Source: Xiphophorus maculatus
Lineage: Eukaryota; Chordata; Actinopteri; Cyprinodontiformes; Poeciliidae
Assembly (NCBI RefSeq): GCF_002775205.1
Contig: NC_036453.1
Span: forward strand, 5,731,103 to 5,795,102
Direction: 5' to 3'
DNA length: 64,000 nucleotides
A program made the translations under genes and the position numbers. Shown here in pieces: positions 38,616 to 51,500 of this stretch (positions within the stretch are counted from its first letter, which is position 1; each line of letters starts with the position of its first letter). The notes under the pieces are model-generated. The model saw nothing but the letters and a program-made list of their open reading frames with translations, ran no database searches and was not told the origin of the DNA.

Positions 38616-39965
38616 TCAGCACACAGAAGCGTTAGACATCACTCTGTGTCTGAAGTCAGAGGCTTCTTGCTCCTCACTGTTGTCCTCGCTCAGAGAGTAA
38701 AGTCCAGACCTCTGACTGGGTTTCTTTTTGTGGATGATCGCCGCTGGCTGGAAGAGACGGCTAAAGGAGTGCAGACCCCTGGAGAGGTCTGGCAGCACGT
38801 CCTGCTCCTCTCTCTGGGACAGAAGGTCCGTCGCCTGAGGTTGGGTCGACGCTTTGGGCTCTGTCAACATCTCCCTGACAGTTTTAGAAATGCCCTTGTG
38901 CAGGTAGTGGCAGGGCCTGTTGCCACAGTTGTCCCTGATCCTGATGTTGGCCCCGAACTCGCCCACCAGCATGGCCATGATGTACTCCTGGTCATGCTGA
39001 GCAGCTATGTGTAGAGGAGTGTAACCCCCGTGTGATTTTGAATTGATGTCGATGTTGACCTTTCCCTCCCGGACCATGTCCATGACCACAGAGAGCATTT
39101 TACTGTTCCCACACTTGGCTGCCCAGTGCAGGACAGTGAACCCCGAGATGAAGTCCTTCTTCTGGGCAAGATGGCAGTCGGCGAGCAGCAGGCCGTGAAC
39201 TTGGGTCCATTGGCCCGCAGCACACTTCACCAGCCACTCGTGCTCCGTCTGCTCCAGGGGGAACATGGAGGAAATCCTTGAGTCTTTGGGTTCCTCCGTC
39301 ACCTTGGAGTTCCTTGCTGCCCTTCTCAGCTGGGGTGAACAACTCTCCACCGAGGACGGCTTCCTCTTAGTCTTGGAGGCGTCTGCTTTTCGACTGTAGG
39401 GAGGTTCTTCTGGGTTCACCCTCAGTTTTTGGATCTCCACCCTGCTAGAAACAGGTATCCTCAGAGGAAGACCATAAGGTTTGCTCTGTGCCCTGATTTC
39501 ATCGTTCTCCTTCCTGTTAACATCAAAATTCAGCATCTTTCTAACCTTGACCTCCTCACATTTGCTCCTCTGCAGAGCCAGCTCTATGGGAGATAAAGAT
39601 GCAGGATTTCCCCCAGAAGCAGCTAACCCTTCTGAGTTGTCAGGCTGTTCATCTTGCTCATCTGGAGCCTGCTCCTGCTCGCCTGACACATCCGTATTTC
39701 TATCATCATTACCGTTTTCAGTCGTTTGGCTTCCTCCGAGAAAATGCAGGTACGGTTGTCTGAGAATAACGAACCGGGTCCCGTCGATCGCTTTGACGTA
39801 GGCGACATTGTTCACCAAATTCTTGAAGAGCTCTCTGCTCCGATCCTTCTCCGCCGGGTCGACACAGTCCACTGAGGATTTAAAGTGTGCCTCCAGATCA
39901 GATTTCTTCACTTTCCCCCCCTCAGCCACTAGCAAAGAAATGATGGATTCCTTTGTTAAATCCAT
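38616..39965 (-). CDS. SOWAHA: Sosondowah ankyrin repeat protein A (SOWAHA)
   Basis: A single-exon gene of 449 residues, as in mammals. The N terminus (LTKESIISLLVAEGGKVKKS, residues 3-22, then FKNLVNNVAYVKAIDGTRFV, about 47-66) is the conserved SOWAH domain, a winged-helix-like fold. A charged linker with basic and acidic runs follows. Then comes PLEQTEHEWLV (about 235-246), which precedes ankyrin repeats in this family. Ankyrin motifs are GFTVLHWAAKCGN (about 275) and HGGYTPLHIAAQHD (about 311). I chose ATG at 39965 because homology begins there; the open frame continues 43 codons upstream but reaches only a TTG, with no ATG. The molecular function of the family is poorly known; ankyrin repeats imply protein binding. 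It lies head-to-head with SEPTIN8 and tail-to-tail with SHROOM1, matching the vertebrate order. Confidence 0.92.
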   Translation of the reverse strand: MDLTKESIISLLVAEGGKVKKSDLEAHFKSSVDCVDPAEKDRSRELFKNLVNNVAYVKAIDGTRFVILRQPYLHFLGGSQTTENGNDDRNTDVSGEQEQAPDEQDEQPDNSEGLAASGGNPASLSPIELALQRSKCEEVKVRKMLNFDVNRKENDEIRAQSKPYGLPLRIPVSSRVEIQKLRVNPEEPPYSRKADASKTKRKPSSVESCSPQLRRAARNSKVTEEPKDSRISSMFPLEQTEHEWLVKCAAGQWTQVHGLLLADCHLAQKKDFISGFTVLHWAAKCGNSKMLSVVMDMVREGKVNIDINSKSHGGYTPLHIAAQHDQEYIMAMLVGEFGANIRIRDNCGNRPCHYLHKGISKTVREMLTEPKASTQPQATDLLSQREEQDVLPDLSRGLHSFSRLFQPAAIIHKKKPSQRSGLYSLSEDNSEEQEASDFRHRVMSNASVC

Positions 39966-40128
39966 GAATAAAACTGTTGAAGCCAGAACAAAAAGAAGAA
40001 ACTTGTGTTTCGCAGCCGCGCCGTCCAGACACCTGGCTGCTCTGCTCTCCTCCCTCTCTACCTGGGGGAGTTGCTCTATTTTTGTCCCGGGCAAGGTGTG
40101 GACGTGGAAATGATTTGAATAATATACC

Positions 40129-40134
40129 CACGTG
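40129..40134. promoter_or_regulatory. CACGTG E-box upstream of SOWAHA
   Basis: A palindromic CACGTG lies about 165 bp upstream of the SOWAHA start codon, just outside the GC-rich start of the gene. It is a possible bHLH factor site; function is not shown. Confidence 0.3.
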
Positions 40135-40139
40135 TTTTC

Positions 40140-40733
40140 AAAAGAAAGTGAACTGGTAAGACGTTTAATGCTTCATGAGAAATTTTTACAGAAGCGTAAA
40201 ACATTAAGTAATTCCATGCGAATAATTGTAAAAGGTGGAATTCCTCCTACATAAGAAAGAAAAGAATCGATTAAACTTTTCCGCATGGATTGAAGTCTTT
40301 TTTCCCCCTTCTGTAAAAATCACCCTACAATAAAAGTAGAATATGTCACATGATGGCTTAATTATCCACTGATTGGCGGCAGACAGTTATAACCTCAATC
40401 TTTGACCGCATTTGTTCATTTAAACGTAACAATGTATTTTTAAAAAGAATTATTGCACATAAAGTAGCCTAAAACATTTGATTAACCTCACATATTTGTG
40501 CTGTCATATCATATATCAGCTCCTGCCCTGGCTTGCACTATAATGACATTCCTGAACTGAAAGGGAGGGTCTGATAAGAAGTGGCCATATTGAAACCAAT
40601 GCAGTGCCGCCCGTACACGAGTCGAGTCTTTGTGCTGATTCATTTAACGAAATGAGAAAGAACTCTTGTGTTTTCTTCAACACAAACTTAAGTTGTAAAT
40701 TTAGTTTTACAGAAAATTTCAATATTCCAGGCC

Positions 40734-40776
<43 letters not shown>

Positions 40777-42340
40777 TCTCACATAGCTATGTTGGATTAA
40801 CAAAACAGCCCACACATAAACTGTGCAATTCAACTTTATTGTTGCTATGCTTTTCTCCCCTCACAGTCCTCTGGCTGCTCTTTTATCTTTTGCACTGATG
40901 TCTGCCAAACATTTCCTTCCACTCAATTTTACTTTCAAATTCACTTTGTGGAAGGAAATGTTTTTATTTGCACAGAGGCTACAGACAGAAACTAGTTTAA
41001 GCTAAATCTGGTGCAGAGTATCTTTTATTAATGTTTTTATATAAATTAAATTATATAGTTCAAAGAGTGCCAGATTAAAATAAACAGTTTTGGTGACCTA
41101 TATTTATTTTACACTTGCAAATTACGGTTGGGTGATGTCTATCAACTTCAACAGTTTTAGTCCTTGTCTTCCAAAAAGGAACATTTACAAAACTTCTTGT
41201 CTCTAAAAATTACTATAAATATACTAACATACCCTGACATGTTTTTTCATTAATTCAATAAACACACATTATATTTCATAATTATGCACAGCCATGACTG
41301 ACAGTTAATGCTCTGTCTCTCTAGGAGGTCAGACAATCATTAGCTGAAGTAATCACATCGAAGGTCATGCAGTCGGTTTCTCTTTCAGTTCCAAGCATTT
41401 TGCAAAAGGTGTATAAATCTTTACCAGCACAGAATTTACAAGGCAAAACATGAGATTAAGCAATGTTTCAACCAAGCCAAAACTTTGACTTTTAATGGAT
41501 TTAAAATATCTCTTACAGATTATTAAATAGTGCGGAATTCACAGGGTGCCTTATGGGGATATGGATTTATACTTTTTTGGCTTAGACCATTCAAAAGTCA
41601 AATCCTGGTTCAAAGTAGGAAGTATACAGTCATTTCAGCAAATTAGACTATACATACAAGTCTCATTGTATGTCAGATTAAAAGTATATTTTGAAATTTA
41701 CAACCTCTAAGCAGATTTTAAACATACTTTTTATCTAGCCTACATTTCTGACTAATAAAAAAAAATGTTTTTTTTTATTAGTCAGATGTAATATTCTAAT
41801 TTTAAAATATTTCCTCAGCTGTAAAATTATCATAATTAATAGAAGACTTTAAAAATATCCAGCTGTGTGTAATTAATCTATATAATGTATAAACCACAAA
41901 AATGGTTTTGGGAACTGAAGTCGTCTCTTTTTCAGGAGCTAAGCCAAGTGATTCGGATCTCTGAACGGAACTGAAATTCCCATCACTAATTGAAACGAGG
42001 TCGTCACCAACAAAGATATAAGCCATGTCAAGATAGATCACACCCTTTCTTTAAGTTAGGCGCTTGTCTTCGTAAACGTTTTAATGCAAAATTACCGATA
42101 CATACTCTATTTCGGACGAGTCTAGTTGTTACATAAAAAAACAGGTAAACCTGAAAGCTAATGTAACACACAATAAGCTGTAATATTTGTGACCAGAATA
42201 TTACTCAAGTGCAAAGAGGATGGTTTCAACAATTTGCAAACGGTTCAATTCTACATTTACTTATCTGATTTAAAAAAAAAAATGTTTTAAGACCGCCTAT
42301 CGGGTAAAGATGAATAAAATGACCGACGATCAAACAAGGC
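40140..42340. other. SOWAHA-SEPTIN8 divergent intergenic region
   Basis: AT-rich sequence between two divergent start codons. It contains an (AAT)n run and a perfect hairpin (41748-41785). No exon was recognised. Confidence 0.55.
40734..40774. repeat. (AAT)n microsatellite
   Basis: About 13 uninterrupted aat/ata units. Confidence 0.95.
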
Positions 42341-42508
42341 AGCAGGGAACCATCTTGTCACGGTTCGCCTCCTTGCGTCCCTCTGTTCCCATCCCTGTCA
42401 GCTCGCCTTCAGTTAGTTTAGCAGGCTAAGTACGGAGAGAGGAGGGCTGTTCCCTTTCGCCTCTGCTCAGTCTGCTGCTCAGCACGCCGTCAACACACAT
42501 TCCACACC
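42340..42508 (+). promoter_or_regulatory. SEPTIN8: SEPTIN8 promoter and 5' UTR
   Basis: CpG content rises from about 42340 and continues past the first exon to about 42720, in otherwise AT-rich DNA. A YY1-like ccatctt lies at 42350-42356. Pyrimidine-rich tracts precede the ATG. No TATA box is evident, as is usual for a CpG-type housekeeping promoter. The exact start site is unknown. Confidence 0.5.
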
Positions 42509-45500
42509 ATGGCTGCCACGGACGTGGACGTATTTTCGGTAAGCAAATGTCAATACGCTTCGTGTTTAGCCCCGTCAGCGGAGCAGAAAACAGTAAAATG
42601 CAGCGTTTAGGAGGAGCACTTGGTTGGTTGTCGTAAATATGCGGGTGTGTAGCTAAGCCTCCCCCGCGTATGGAGCCTGTTCATCAGCGCCTGACGAGAT
42701 GGTGGAAGTGATTTCTGCGACGGTGACTCAGTGGGTTTTGCCGCTGTTAAGTCTAATCAATGTGGCTGCAATTTCTAACTTGCTTATAGTAATATGTTCA
42801 TTTCCTACCCATGCATGTTTGGTTGTTTGTTTGTTAGTATCATGCTAACATTAATGGTTGGCTTTAAATGAAGTGCCTCCAAACATAACAGCAAGGAAAG
42901 AGAACAACCAACACTGTCATTGTGGATAGTTGCAGATGAAAGTCCTCCCTGTTTTAAATTGGAATTTATTTGCTGCTTTGAATTGTAAACTCATTGGAAC
43001 CAGGTATGCTTAAAATACTGTCAAAAGATTCAGTTTCACCTGGGAAAATGCATATGTACATAACTTAAACAGAGATCATGTATGCAACTTAAAAAAAGAC
43101 TTCATATTTTTATTTAAAGTACTGGCATTGATCTCATAATGGTCAGATTAAACGCCTGTTACTTACCTTAATAGTCCCATATTTTAAGCCAAAAGGTCAT
43201 GTTCCTTTCTCTAGAACATTGTTTCCCAACCCTGGTCCTCCAGGCACTCTGTCCTGAATGTTTTAGATGTTTCCCTGCTTTAACACACCTGACTCAGATA
43301 TTGCAGTTCAGCCAAACCTCTTAATCAGCCATTAATTGGCTGATGCCATGACATTTATGGCTTAAATGTGACTTGAGAACCAGGGTTGGGAAACACTGCT
43401 GTAGAATGTGAAATTAAATTATTTTAAACAACTTTAGATAAAGTTTAAAATTAAGTTAATTGTTGTTTTTTTAAATTAATACACATTGTTTGCTGCTGGG
43501 GAAGTATGTAGTCAATCAAGTCACTTGATTTTATTTTTAAAATAAAAATCATATGGTGTTCATATGTGTCTGAAAATATGAACACCATATGAATAATACA
43601 AAAAAGCTATTATAGGAAGAAGTGTGTAAAGTTAAGATGTGTGTGTATGAACTTTTTTGCTGTGAGATCTGTCTGCTGTGGTACTTTTAGTACAGACTTT
43701 GTTTCAGTTTGTTTATTTAAAGCAATTTTCTGTTTCTATTTTGCAATGTTTGCTTTCCAATGCATAGGCACACCAACGTTTTAAAGAACTATGGTTTCAA
43801 AACTGCTAAAAATCTCCTGCTGCACTGGATCTATCTTGAACTGTATGAAAGTAGAACAGCACAGCACTGCCCCTCCTCTACTGTTTGTTGTGCACTGCTG
43901 GTCAGCTGGCTTAAAGAAGACTACAAGAATGTTGGTTTTTTTGTGCTTTTTTTGCTTAAAGACAAATTCAGCTCTTACAAAATATTCTGGTTTGAAAAGT
44001 AAAGTAATGCTTATTAACCAGCTAATCCATCATGTTATGGCTGTTACTGTACAAGTAGCGCAACAGCAAAATCATGCTCAGACCTGAACCTTCAGAATTG
44101 CATAAAGACAATTACAAAAACCCACCTGTTTAGAGTTGCCTTTGATTAGGAGCAACTGGAACATTGATCAATATTTTTAATGCGTATTAGCTTGACAATT
44201 TTGATGATGGCATTTGACAAAATGTAATGTTCATTGCATGGTTTATGATTGATAAGTGCACGATGTTTTTATGATGTAAGCACTTTGAACTGCCTTGTTG
44301 CTGAAATGTGCTATACAAATAAACTTGTTCGATGCACAAAAAATAGCTAGGGTTTATTCTATATTCTAAGTCATCTTATCAAAATCCAAGCAAATACTGA
44401 ATAAAATAACTAGAAGTATTTGTCGGTATATACTTACATTTAGTGACTTATATGTTGTATCTAGTGCAGTTTTCAATCTGATTGGTGACGATACTTTTGT
44501 TAATCTAAATAGAAGTTATACGTTATGCAAATTCTAAATTTTTATAAACAATACGACAAACTCACATGACCTGTCAGTATCTTACAGAGTAATTTGTACT
44601 TCTTAATGCAGCTAAATGTAATTTGCATTTAAATGTAGTTGAATAAAAGATACTGTAGTAGACATGAAAGTGTTTACTGTATAATTTTTCCATGCGCACT
44701 AACACAACGGCTGCCAGTGTAACCATTGGGACTTAACACAATTCTCCAGTAATAGACTATAGAATATGTATAGGGTCTCCCATTGGCTTATAGTGGATGT
44801 TATTGAAAATTGTCTTCAGTGACACAAAAGAAAGAGGAAAAAATAGATTTCATTCTTTAGTTTAAATGATTATGATTAGTAATTTTATGTATGTTTACAG
44901 TGCGTAGATATTCTAGTCAGATGCTGAATCACTCAGCCTTTCTCTAGCAGCAGTAGGATGGACATATTTTCAGATTGGGTTGGAGCTTGTTTTCTATTAC
45001 GCGGATTGTAATGATGAGCGTTACCAGTCAGGTGCAACCCAATGGAAATAGCAGCAGGGTGGGACAGTTTATAGAAAACACCAGTAACACTGTATAATAA
45101 TAGTAGCAGAGAGAATTTCATAGAAGAGTGGCTGGCGCAAACAACCGGGATTTAAAGAGCGGGGATTAACTTTTTTGGCAGATGCTTGAAAAGGTTCTTG
45201 AATTGGACAGTAAGCAGCATAGAGATCCAGGGATAAAGAGATTAAGTTCACACTCCGGGCCACTCCTACTGCTTAGTGGTGCAACACGCCGTCAAAGAAG
45301 AAAGGAGCTGATCCCTAAAAAAAGAGAACCTGATATTGCTCAATTAGTGCTTTTTAATTTAGGTCCAGCACTCGTCCCAAGAGATCTTGCACACTGGTGA
45401 TTTTTATATGTATATTTTAATGTCTCTCTTGGAATACAAAACCGGAGGATTGATTGGAGGGAAATGCTGAGAAAGCAGGGGAACAGGCCAGAGTTTGCAG

Positions 45501-48500
45501 CTGCCTGACTGACTTCCTGTCTGACTTTGTGAACGAAGTGAGACCACATTGAACAAACTGTCATGCCCTCCTGCCTGACTGCGTAAAACCAGGGCTGTTA
45601 ATTATGTGCAGCTATTGATAGAGACATGCGGCTTGTCAAACTGTAGGTCCACATCGACCCTGTCTGATGGAAATGGTAGCTTTGGGATGAATTTCTGAGC
45701 AGGATGCACGGGAGGTGATCGATTGAGCCCGACTGACCAGTAACTTTTATTGTTTTCATTTAGTAGCGGCATGTGATTGTGCATCGTATAAATGGTTATG
45801 TAATAAAATGCCCCACTATGTATCCAGCATGTACAGTGTTTGCTGACCATGAAGAGCCTCGCCCTGGAGTCTTGCATGCATAAAATGAAATTAGCTACAT
45901 CGAGCGCTTAAAGCAAAGAGACAAGGAACAAGGAAGTGTTCATGTGTGCTCTAGTTTGAGGTCCATTCTGAAAACTCACTAGTTTTATGCACCAAGACAA
46001 GTGGGAAGAAATTTCCTGTATATTTCAGGTCTGATTGTACAACAGATGCTGATGTTGGTGGGTTGTTTGTGTTCTCGGCTGCATAGGAAATATAAAATCC
46101 AGAGGTTTCCTGAGGCAAATTCATCAGCCACCATAACATTGATGGAGAGTGACGGCTCAGATGTAGAGTCTTCAGTGATGATGAGTAAGATAGATAAGAT
46201 AAATCTTTATTGTCATTGTCACAAGGACAACGAAATTTTATTTGTACTTACAAATCTGAAGAAAACTCAGGAAATAAGGCCAACATACGTCTTAATATGA
46301 TGTTAGGAAACATTTAGTGTTTCATGATGTTTCTTCAACTCAGAAGTGAGGTTCTATCTGCTCCCATCTGACCCATCATCACTCAGCTGTTTGCATTATT
46401 GATGCTTTTATTGATTGTACCTGCCTTTAAGTAGGAATAAAATCCCTTTTCTTGGTTATATGAATTATTTCAATGCTGCTTTCATTAGTGTGTTTTTAAT
46501 TATGAAAAAAGTAATCTTCAGGTTGATTGCTTAGATTGTAAATAATGTAACCTATATATTATTTGTAATGCTCTTCCTCTTGAAGTCTAGCAGTGTGTGT
46601 ATTTGCACCAAAGATGTTCTTTATGAGGCCTTGCAGTGTGTTTGAAACTGTAAGCATTGCAGGGTGTGTAAACTGTGTGATATTAGGAAAACATGATTGT
46701 AAGAATATATTGATTGCTATAAATGTGTGTATAATGATTTTCATTTAATTAATAATACATTTATTTTCACTGAATTAGCAGCTCATGGAAATTTTGCTGA
46801 TTGGAATGTTGATACTTTGGATCAAAACCGAATCATAACTCTGAGAAATACATTTGTTGTTAAAATGTGTAATAATTGTTTGTTTTTGAGGAAGTACAAG
46901 AAATTCTATCACATTGGTGAAAGATTTTTGAATCTTAAAAAAATACATTACAATTTTTGATTTACAAGCATATAATTTTGTATAGTGGTGCATATATTTG
47001 TTGGATGGATTCTCAAACTTGAGCTGCTAAAACTCTCAGTGTGGTGAATGAAGATGGAGAAAAGCTTGCTTCTGTCTCTGGTTCCTTCCTTCCTTCCTTC
47101 ACTGCTTTCTTCATTTCTGTCTTGTCTTTTCTTCTTCCCTTCCTAACTCCGTCAAACCGCTTGTATTTTTTTCCATTCTTCATTCCTTCTTCTCTGTTTC
47201 TGACTTTTCCAGGTTCCATATTAAGTCTTTTATTATTCACTATAAAACATTATGGGAACTCTGTAGTCTGGAAAAGGAGGAACTTTTAGGTGAAAGTAGG
47301 AACACAGCATCATATTTTCCAAAAGCAAAGTATATCTACCTCATGAAATCTTTCCTTTCTGTCTCATCACATCTGTGTATTTTTTCCTCTCTTCCTATTG
47401 GCATGAATTAAGCGATTCTGTGGCGATACAGTTGCTGTGCGTGAGTGATAAATGCCATAAAGAAACTAGTTTTCATTCCTTTGTTGTAGTTGAATTCCTG
47501 ACAGGAAGCATGACGTGGAAATCTCAACCGTCAACATTTTTTGCCGTTGCAACATCACTGCCGGCCCGAGTAGGTACAGGAGGTTGACGGCATGCGACTC
47601 TGAGATGGGTAGGTGTGGTTGGAGCTGGTAGCTTGGGAGGAACGTCAGGGCAAATAAAAAGTGTTGCTCACTGAATTCATGATAAAAAAACCTTTCTCTC
47701 ACTGACTGAAACTACCCAGCAGCCATCAGACAGGAAAAACCAGTCAGCAGCGACTTCATGTAAGGAGTATAGCCTGTAAGTGTTGGTTTGTTGTTGAGGT
47801 TACCATGTGGTCAGATCCCCTCACAAAACCTACGTTGATTTATAAACCCAGCACTTGGTTCAAAAACCCTCAAACTGACATTTGCACATTCTCAACTTTG
47901 TAGACATGATTCAGTCTTCAGAAACTCTTAAAGAATGTGCAACACAAGTATTTATAGTTATAGAAAGGTTAGATTTTCATACCTGAGACCACTGTTTGTC
48001 TATTTTCACTATCAGGTCAACAGTCGGTTTCTGGTGGTTAATGCAGCGACTGTGTGAAATCATGATTTCTGCTGGTAGCATTTTCTGTCAGACTGAAAGT
48101 CAAACACCAGACTTATTCAAACTTATATTCATAGAGACTGAAAGGGTGAAAAATCCCTGAAACAAACTTGCACTTCAGAAACTATTGATGCAAGTTTTTG
48201 AAAATTTAGTAGGAAAACATGACAGTCGAGTTCAAATTGTGCAAAGAACAACCGGCATACTCGATGAGCATCAGCTGCAGTGAAGCGTGGTGGTCTGTCA
48301 GATGACTCAGAGACTCTGTCTTATCAAAAACAAGACAGTTGAGGCAGGTGTGGAACAGAGGCATGGAGGTGTAAAAGATGACCAAAAAAAAGTAGTGACT
48401 AAAACAAAAACAAATGGCATCTGATTGATTCACTACTGTTGGTTTACATCACCTTGTCAGTCATTATTGCAATGTTTGTCACATTTCTCTTTGCTACTCT

Positions 48501-51500
48501 ACAAAGGCTGAATGAGTGTGGGGTAGGGATGGGTAATAAATCAGCATATAGCGATAGACGTGATCAAAATCAATAGATAATATGTCTGATAGGCTGTTCA
48601 ATAATTTCACTGAACTCTGATCCAGAGTCCCACAGCATTCTGGGTGATGTAGGCAGAGGAAAGACTTTAGGTGCTCAGTCTGTTGGTGACATCAACTCAC
48701 TTACTCACTCTTTGGTTACCTGGCAACAACTTGTTGGGTAACTTGCGCAGTAGCAGTTTTACTTTTCACCACTTTTCCTCATAACTGCTTAAAAATAAAA
48801 TCAGCATAAAGTGAAAACTGTGGATAAAACAGAAAAGATCTAACCACCGCTTTACCAGTTTACCAGATATTTAAAACAAAAACAAATCAATAATAATCTA
48901 TTATTTATATAAATCCCTTATATCTTGATTTCAATTCAGACATATTTAACGGTGACTCTCATGAACATAGGTTGTCCAAAATAGCCGTTACACCAGCAGC
49001 CACAATGTGAAGCTAAATCATTGCTTTAATGGTTATTATTCACTCTTTATCAAATACCACTCAGAAAAACAGCACAAGAACTGACAGTTTATTCAATACT
49101 AACACAAACTTAACTGGTCAAAAAAAGACAAACTTAATTGGTCAGGGAGGCCAACAGCAACACGAAAGAAGTGACATCTATATGTCCATAAGTGTGGACT
49201 AATGACAGATGTACGACAGAGCCCCTTTCTTCCAAAATAATAAATAAATAAAAATTAAACACCTGACTAAAATCTAACTAAATCTCAACTTTTGGGATGT
49301 AATGCTACATGGCATGTTTGACCCAAAACCATCAGTAAGCATCAGTGTATGATATCCACAGTGAAACAAGGTGGTGGCCGTATCGTGATGTGGGTTTAGC
49401 AGAGGGATTTTATGGCTCAAAGTGAATCCATGCATACATCCAAACTTTAAAAAATTACTTTTTGGAATGGCCTGATCAAAGTCGAGAAGAAAAGCTATGC
49501 TAAAAGAATCCCACCAGAGGACTGAATGTCAAAACTGAATCAAAATGTGCTTCAAACTAGTATCTTTTAAAAATGTTTCATTTTCCCTTTTTAACAGTTA
49601 TTTGTTTTTTGCTGCTGAATTGAACAGGGTAGTTCTCACTCAAAGTTTTTGAGATTATTCACACAGTCTTCTTTTGTCTGTGTGACAAAATGAGATCTTT
49701 TCTGTGACCAAAAAAGATATTTTTAAACTCTGCATGTTACAAGCCTACTGTGCTGTAATAACATTGTACTAACTAGCAGATAATGTTTGCACTTCATTTC
49801 GCTTTAAAGCACCTTGGGGCCTCTGTGCATCCATTTCCTGTTGGCCTGGTGATACGGTGGCCTGGGAGCGTTGTTGTCCTGTCACTCTGGGACCTTAAAC
49901 CAGAAGCTTTTCATTCCTCTCATGCTCCATGCTGTCTCTCTGCTTTTCCTTTGTCTGCATGAGCTCTGGTTCAGTTTCTTCATAGTTGGTCTAATTGTAA
50001 CTGTTGGGTGAACATCCTGTGTTTCTGGTGATTCTTCTTGTGGTGTTTAAGTTAAATTTATGCTTTATATATGCAGAGCTGACAGGCTCGGTGTTTGTTT
50101 GAACTTTGTGTACATTTTGTGGGTGCAGCTGGTTCCAACTGAGGGGAAGGGTTTTGCACTAGAATAGTAAATAATATGCTATATAGAAATACTGGAGGAA
50201 GTAATTCAATGTTTTATTGCTATTGATGTGAAAAAGTGAAGGATCTGGGACCGTTATGATTTAGTCCAGTCTTGACTGACGTGGTTGAGTCCCAGCTGGA
50301 GGGCTTTGTGTCCACGTCTGCACTTCTGTTCAGTCTGAGCCCAAAAGATAACACTTTTGGTTTTGGTCAGCAGGCTCAGTTTGCAGCATTCAGTCACAAA
50401 CCCATCTGCGCGTGTGTGTGTGTAGGCGTGTGTGTGTGTGTGTGTGTGTCACCACTACATACACTATACAGACAAGCTCGATGTGATTCAGTGTAGGAGG
50501 TTTACCCTAAATTATCACCTGAGTCATAATCCTTGTTGTTCTTTTCAGTTGTGCAGTTTCACTGTTGCACTTTGAGTTTGGAGCAGAAGCAAGATTTAAA
50601 TGGTGGCTTATCTGCTCATGGCTGATCATGGCTCCTTTAAAAAGTTTCCATACCCCTTGAGCTTTACATGTTATGTTACAACCACATACTTCAGTGTATT
50701 TTGTTTGGATTTTATGTGATAGACCAGGGGTGTCCAAACTTTTTGCAAAGAGGGCCAGATTTGATAAAGTCAAGATGCCTGGGGGCCAATAGTTTGTTCG
50801 GACATTTTTTAACTACAAAAGTGTCATGCAAATACACACTGTTATAAAACAATTTTCATTGTCACAATTATCTTTATTTTTCAAATGACAAAAAAACAAA
50901 TATAAGCCACTCAGGCAAATGAGAACAACTCTAAAAACCCAAATTCTGCCTTTCTTTCATATCTGGAGAGTCAGATAACATTGAACAAACTGTATGAAAT
51001 ACCTTAAATTTACATGAGTTTAAAAATATCTTTGCCTCAAGAACATTTTAAACAGGAGTTATAAGTAATGCAAAGTTGTCAGTTATTATTAAATCTTAAA
51101 ACAAGTGAATTTTGCTCTTGTCATTTACAATATCTACAGGTTCATAACCAAATCTTACTCAAGAGTTTAATAAAAATAAGTGCCATAAATCCAGGTGCAT
51201 AAATGTTCTTTTGGCTCTTCACTGCTGATAGTGACAGACGTTGCCGTTCAAAACACTCAGTTTCATGTCCTCAGCTCTCAGTGCCACACTGTTACTGCCA
51301 GGCAAACATTTTTCTCAAATTCTTGCTTCTTCTCAGGGCAAAATGTTCTCCACCATTTTCATAACACAGTCTTTGATAAATGTATCTTCAGTAGAAGGTT
51401 TGCCATGTTTAGCTATTAACATGGCCACTTCGTAGCTTGCTTTGGTGGTATTTTCTTTTGACCCAGGCCCAAAGAAATCGCTGTTGTGATGCCAGGGCAG

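Larger units (their letters stand above)
43410..49270 (+). other. SEPTIN8: SEPTIN8 intron 1, left half
   Basis: No exon was recognised on either strand. Apart from the retroelement tails listed separately and a perfect hairpin (43549-43592), a stretch around 48525-48960 (starting gggtagggatgggtaataaa) looks like a dispersed repeat, but I cannot name it. Confidence 0.5.

Noticed and set aside
38616..40094. 492-residue version of SOWAHA
   Set aside because: The extra 43 residues start at TTG, not ATG; family homology begins at the ATG at 39965.
47041..47289. 82-codon frame rich in F, S, L and P
   Set aside because: Product of a pyrimidine-rich stretch with ttcc repeats; not protein-like.
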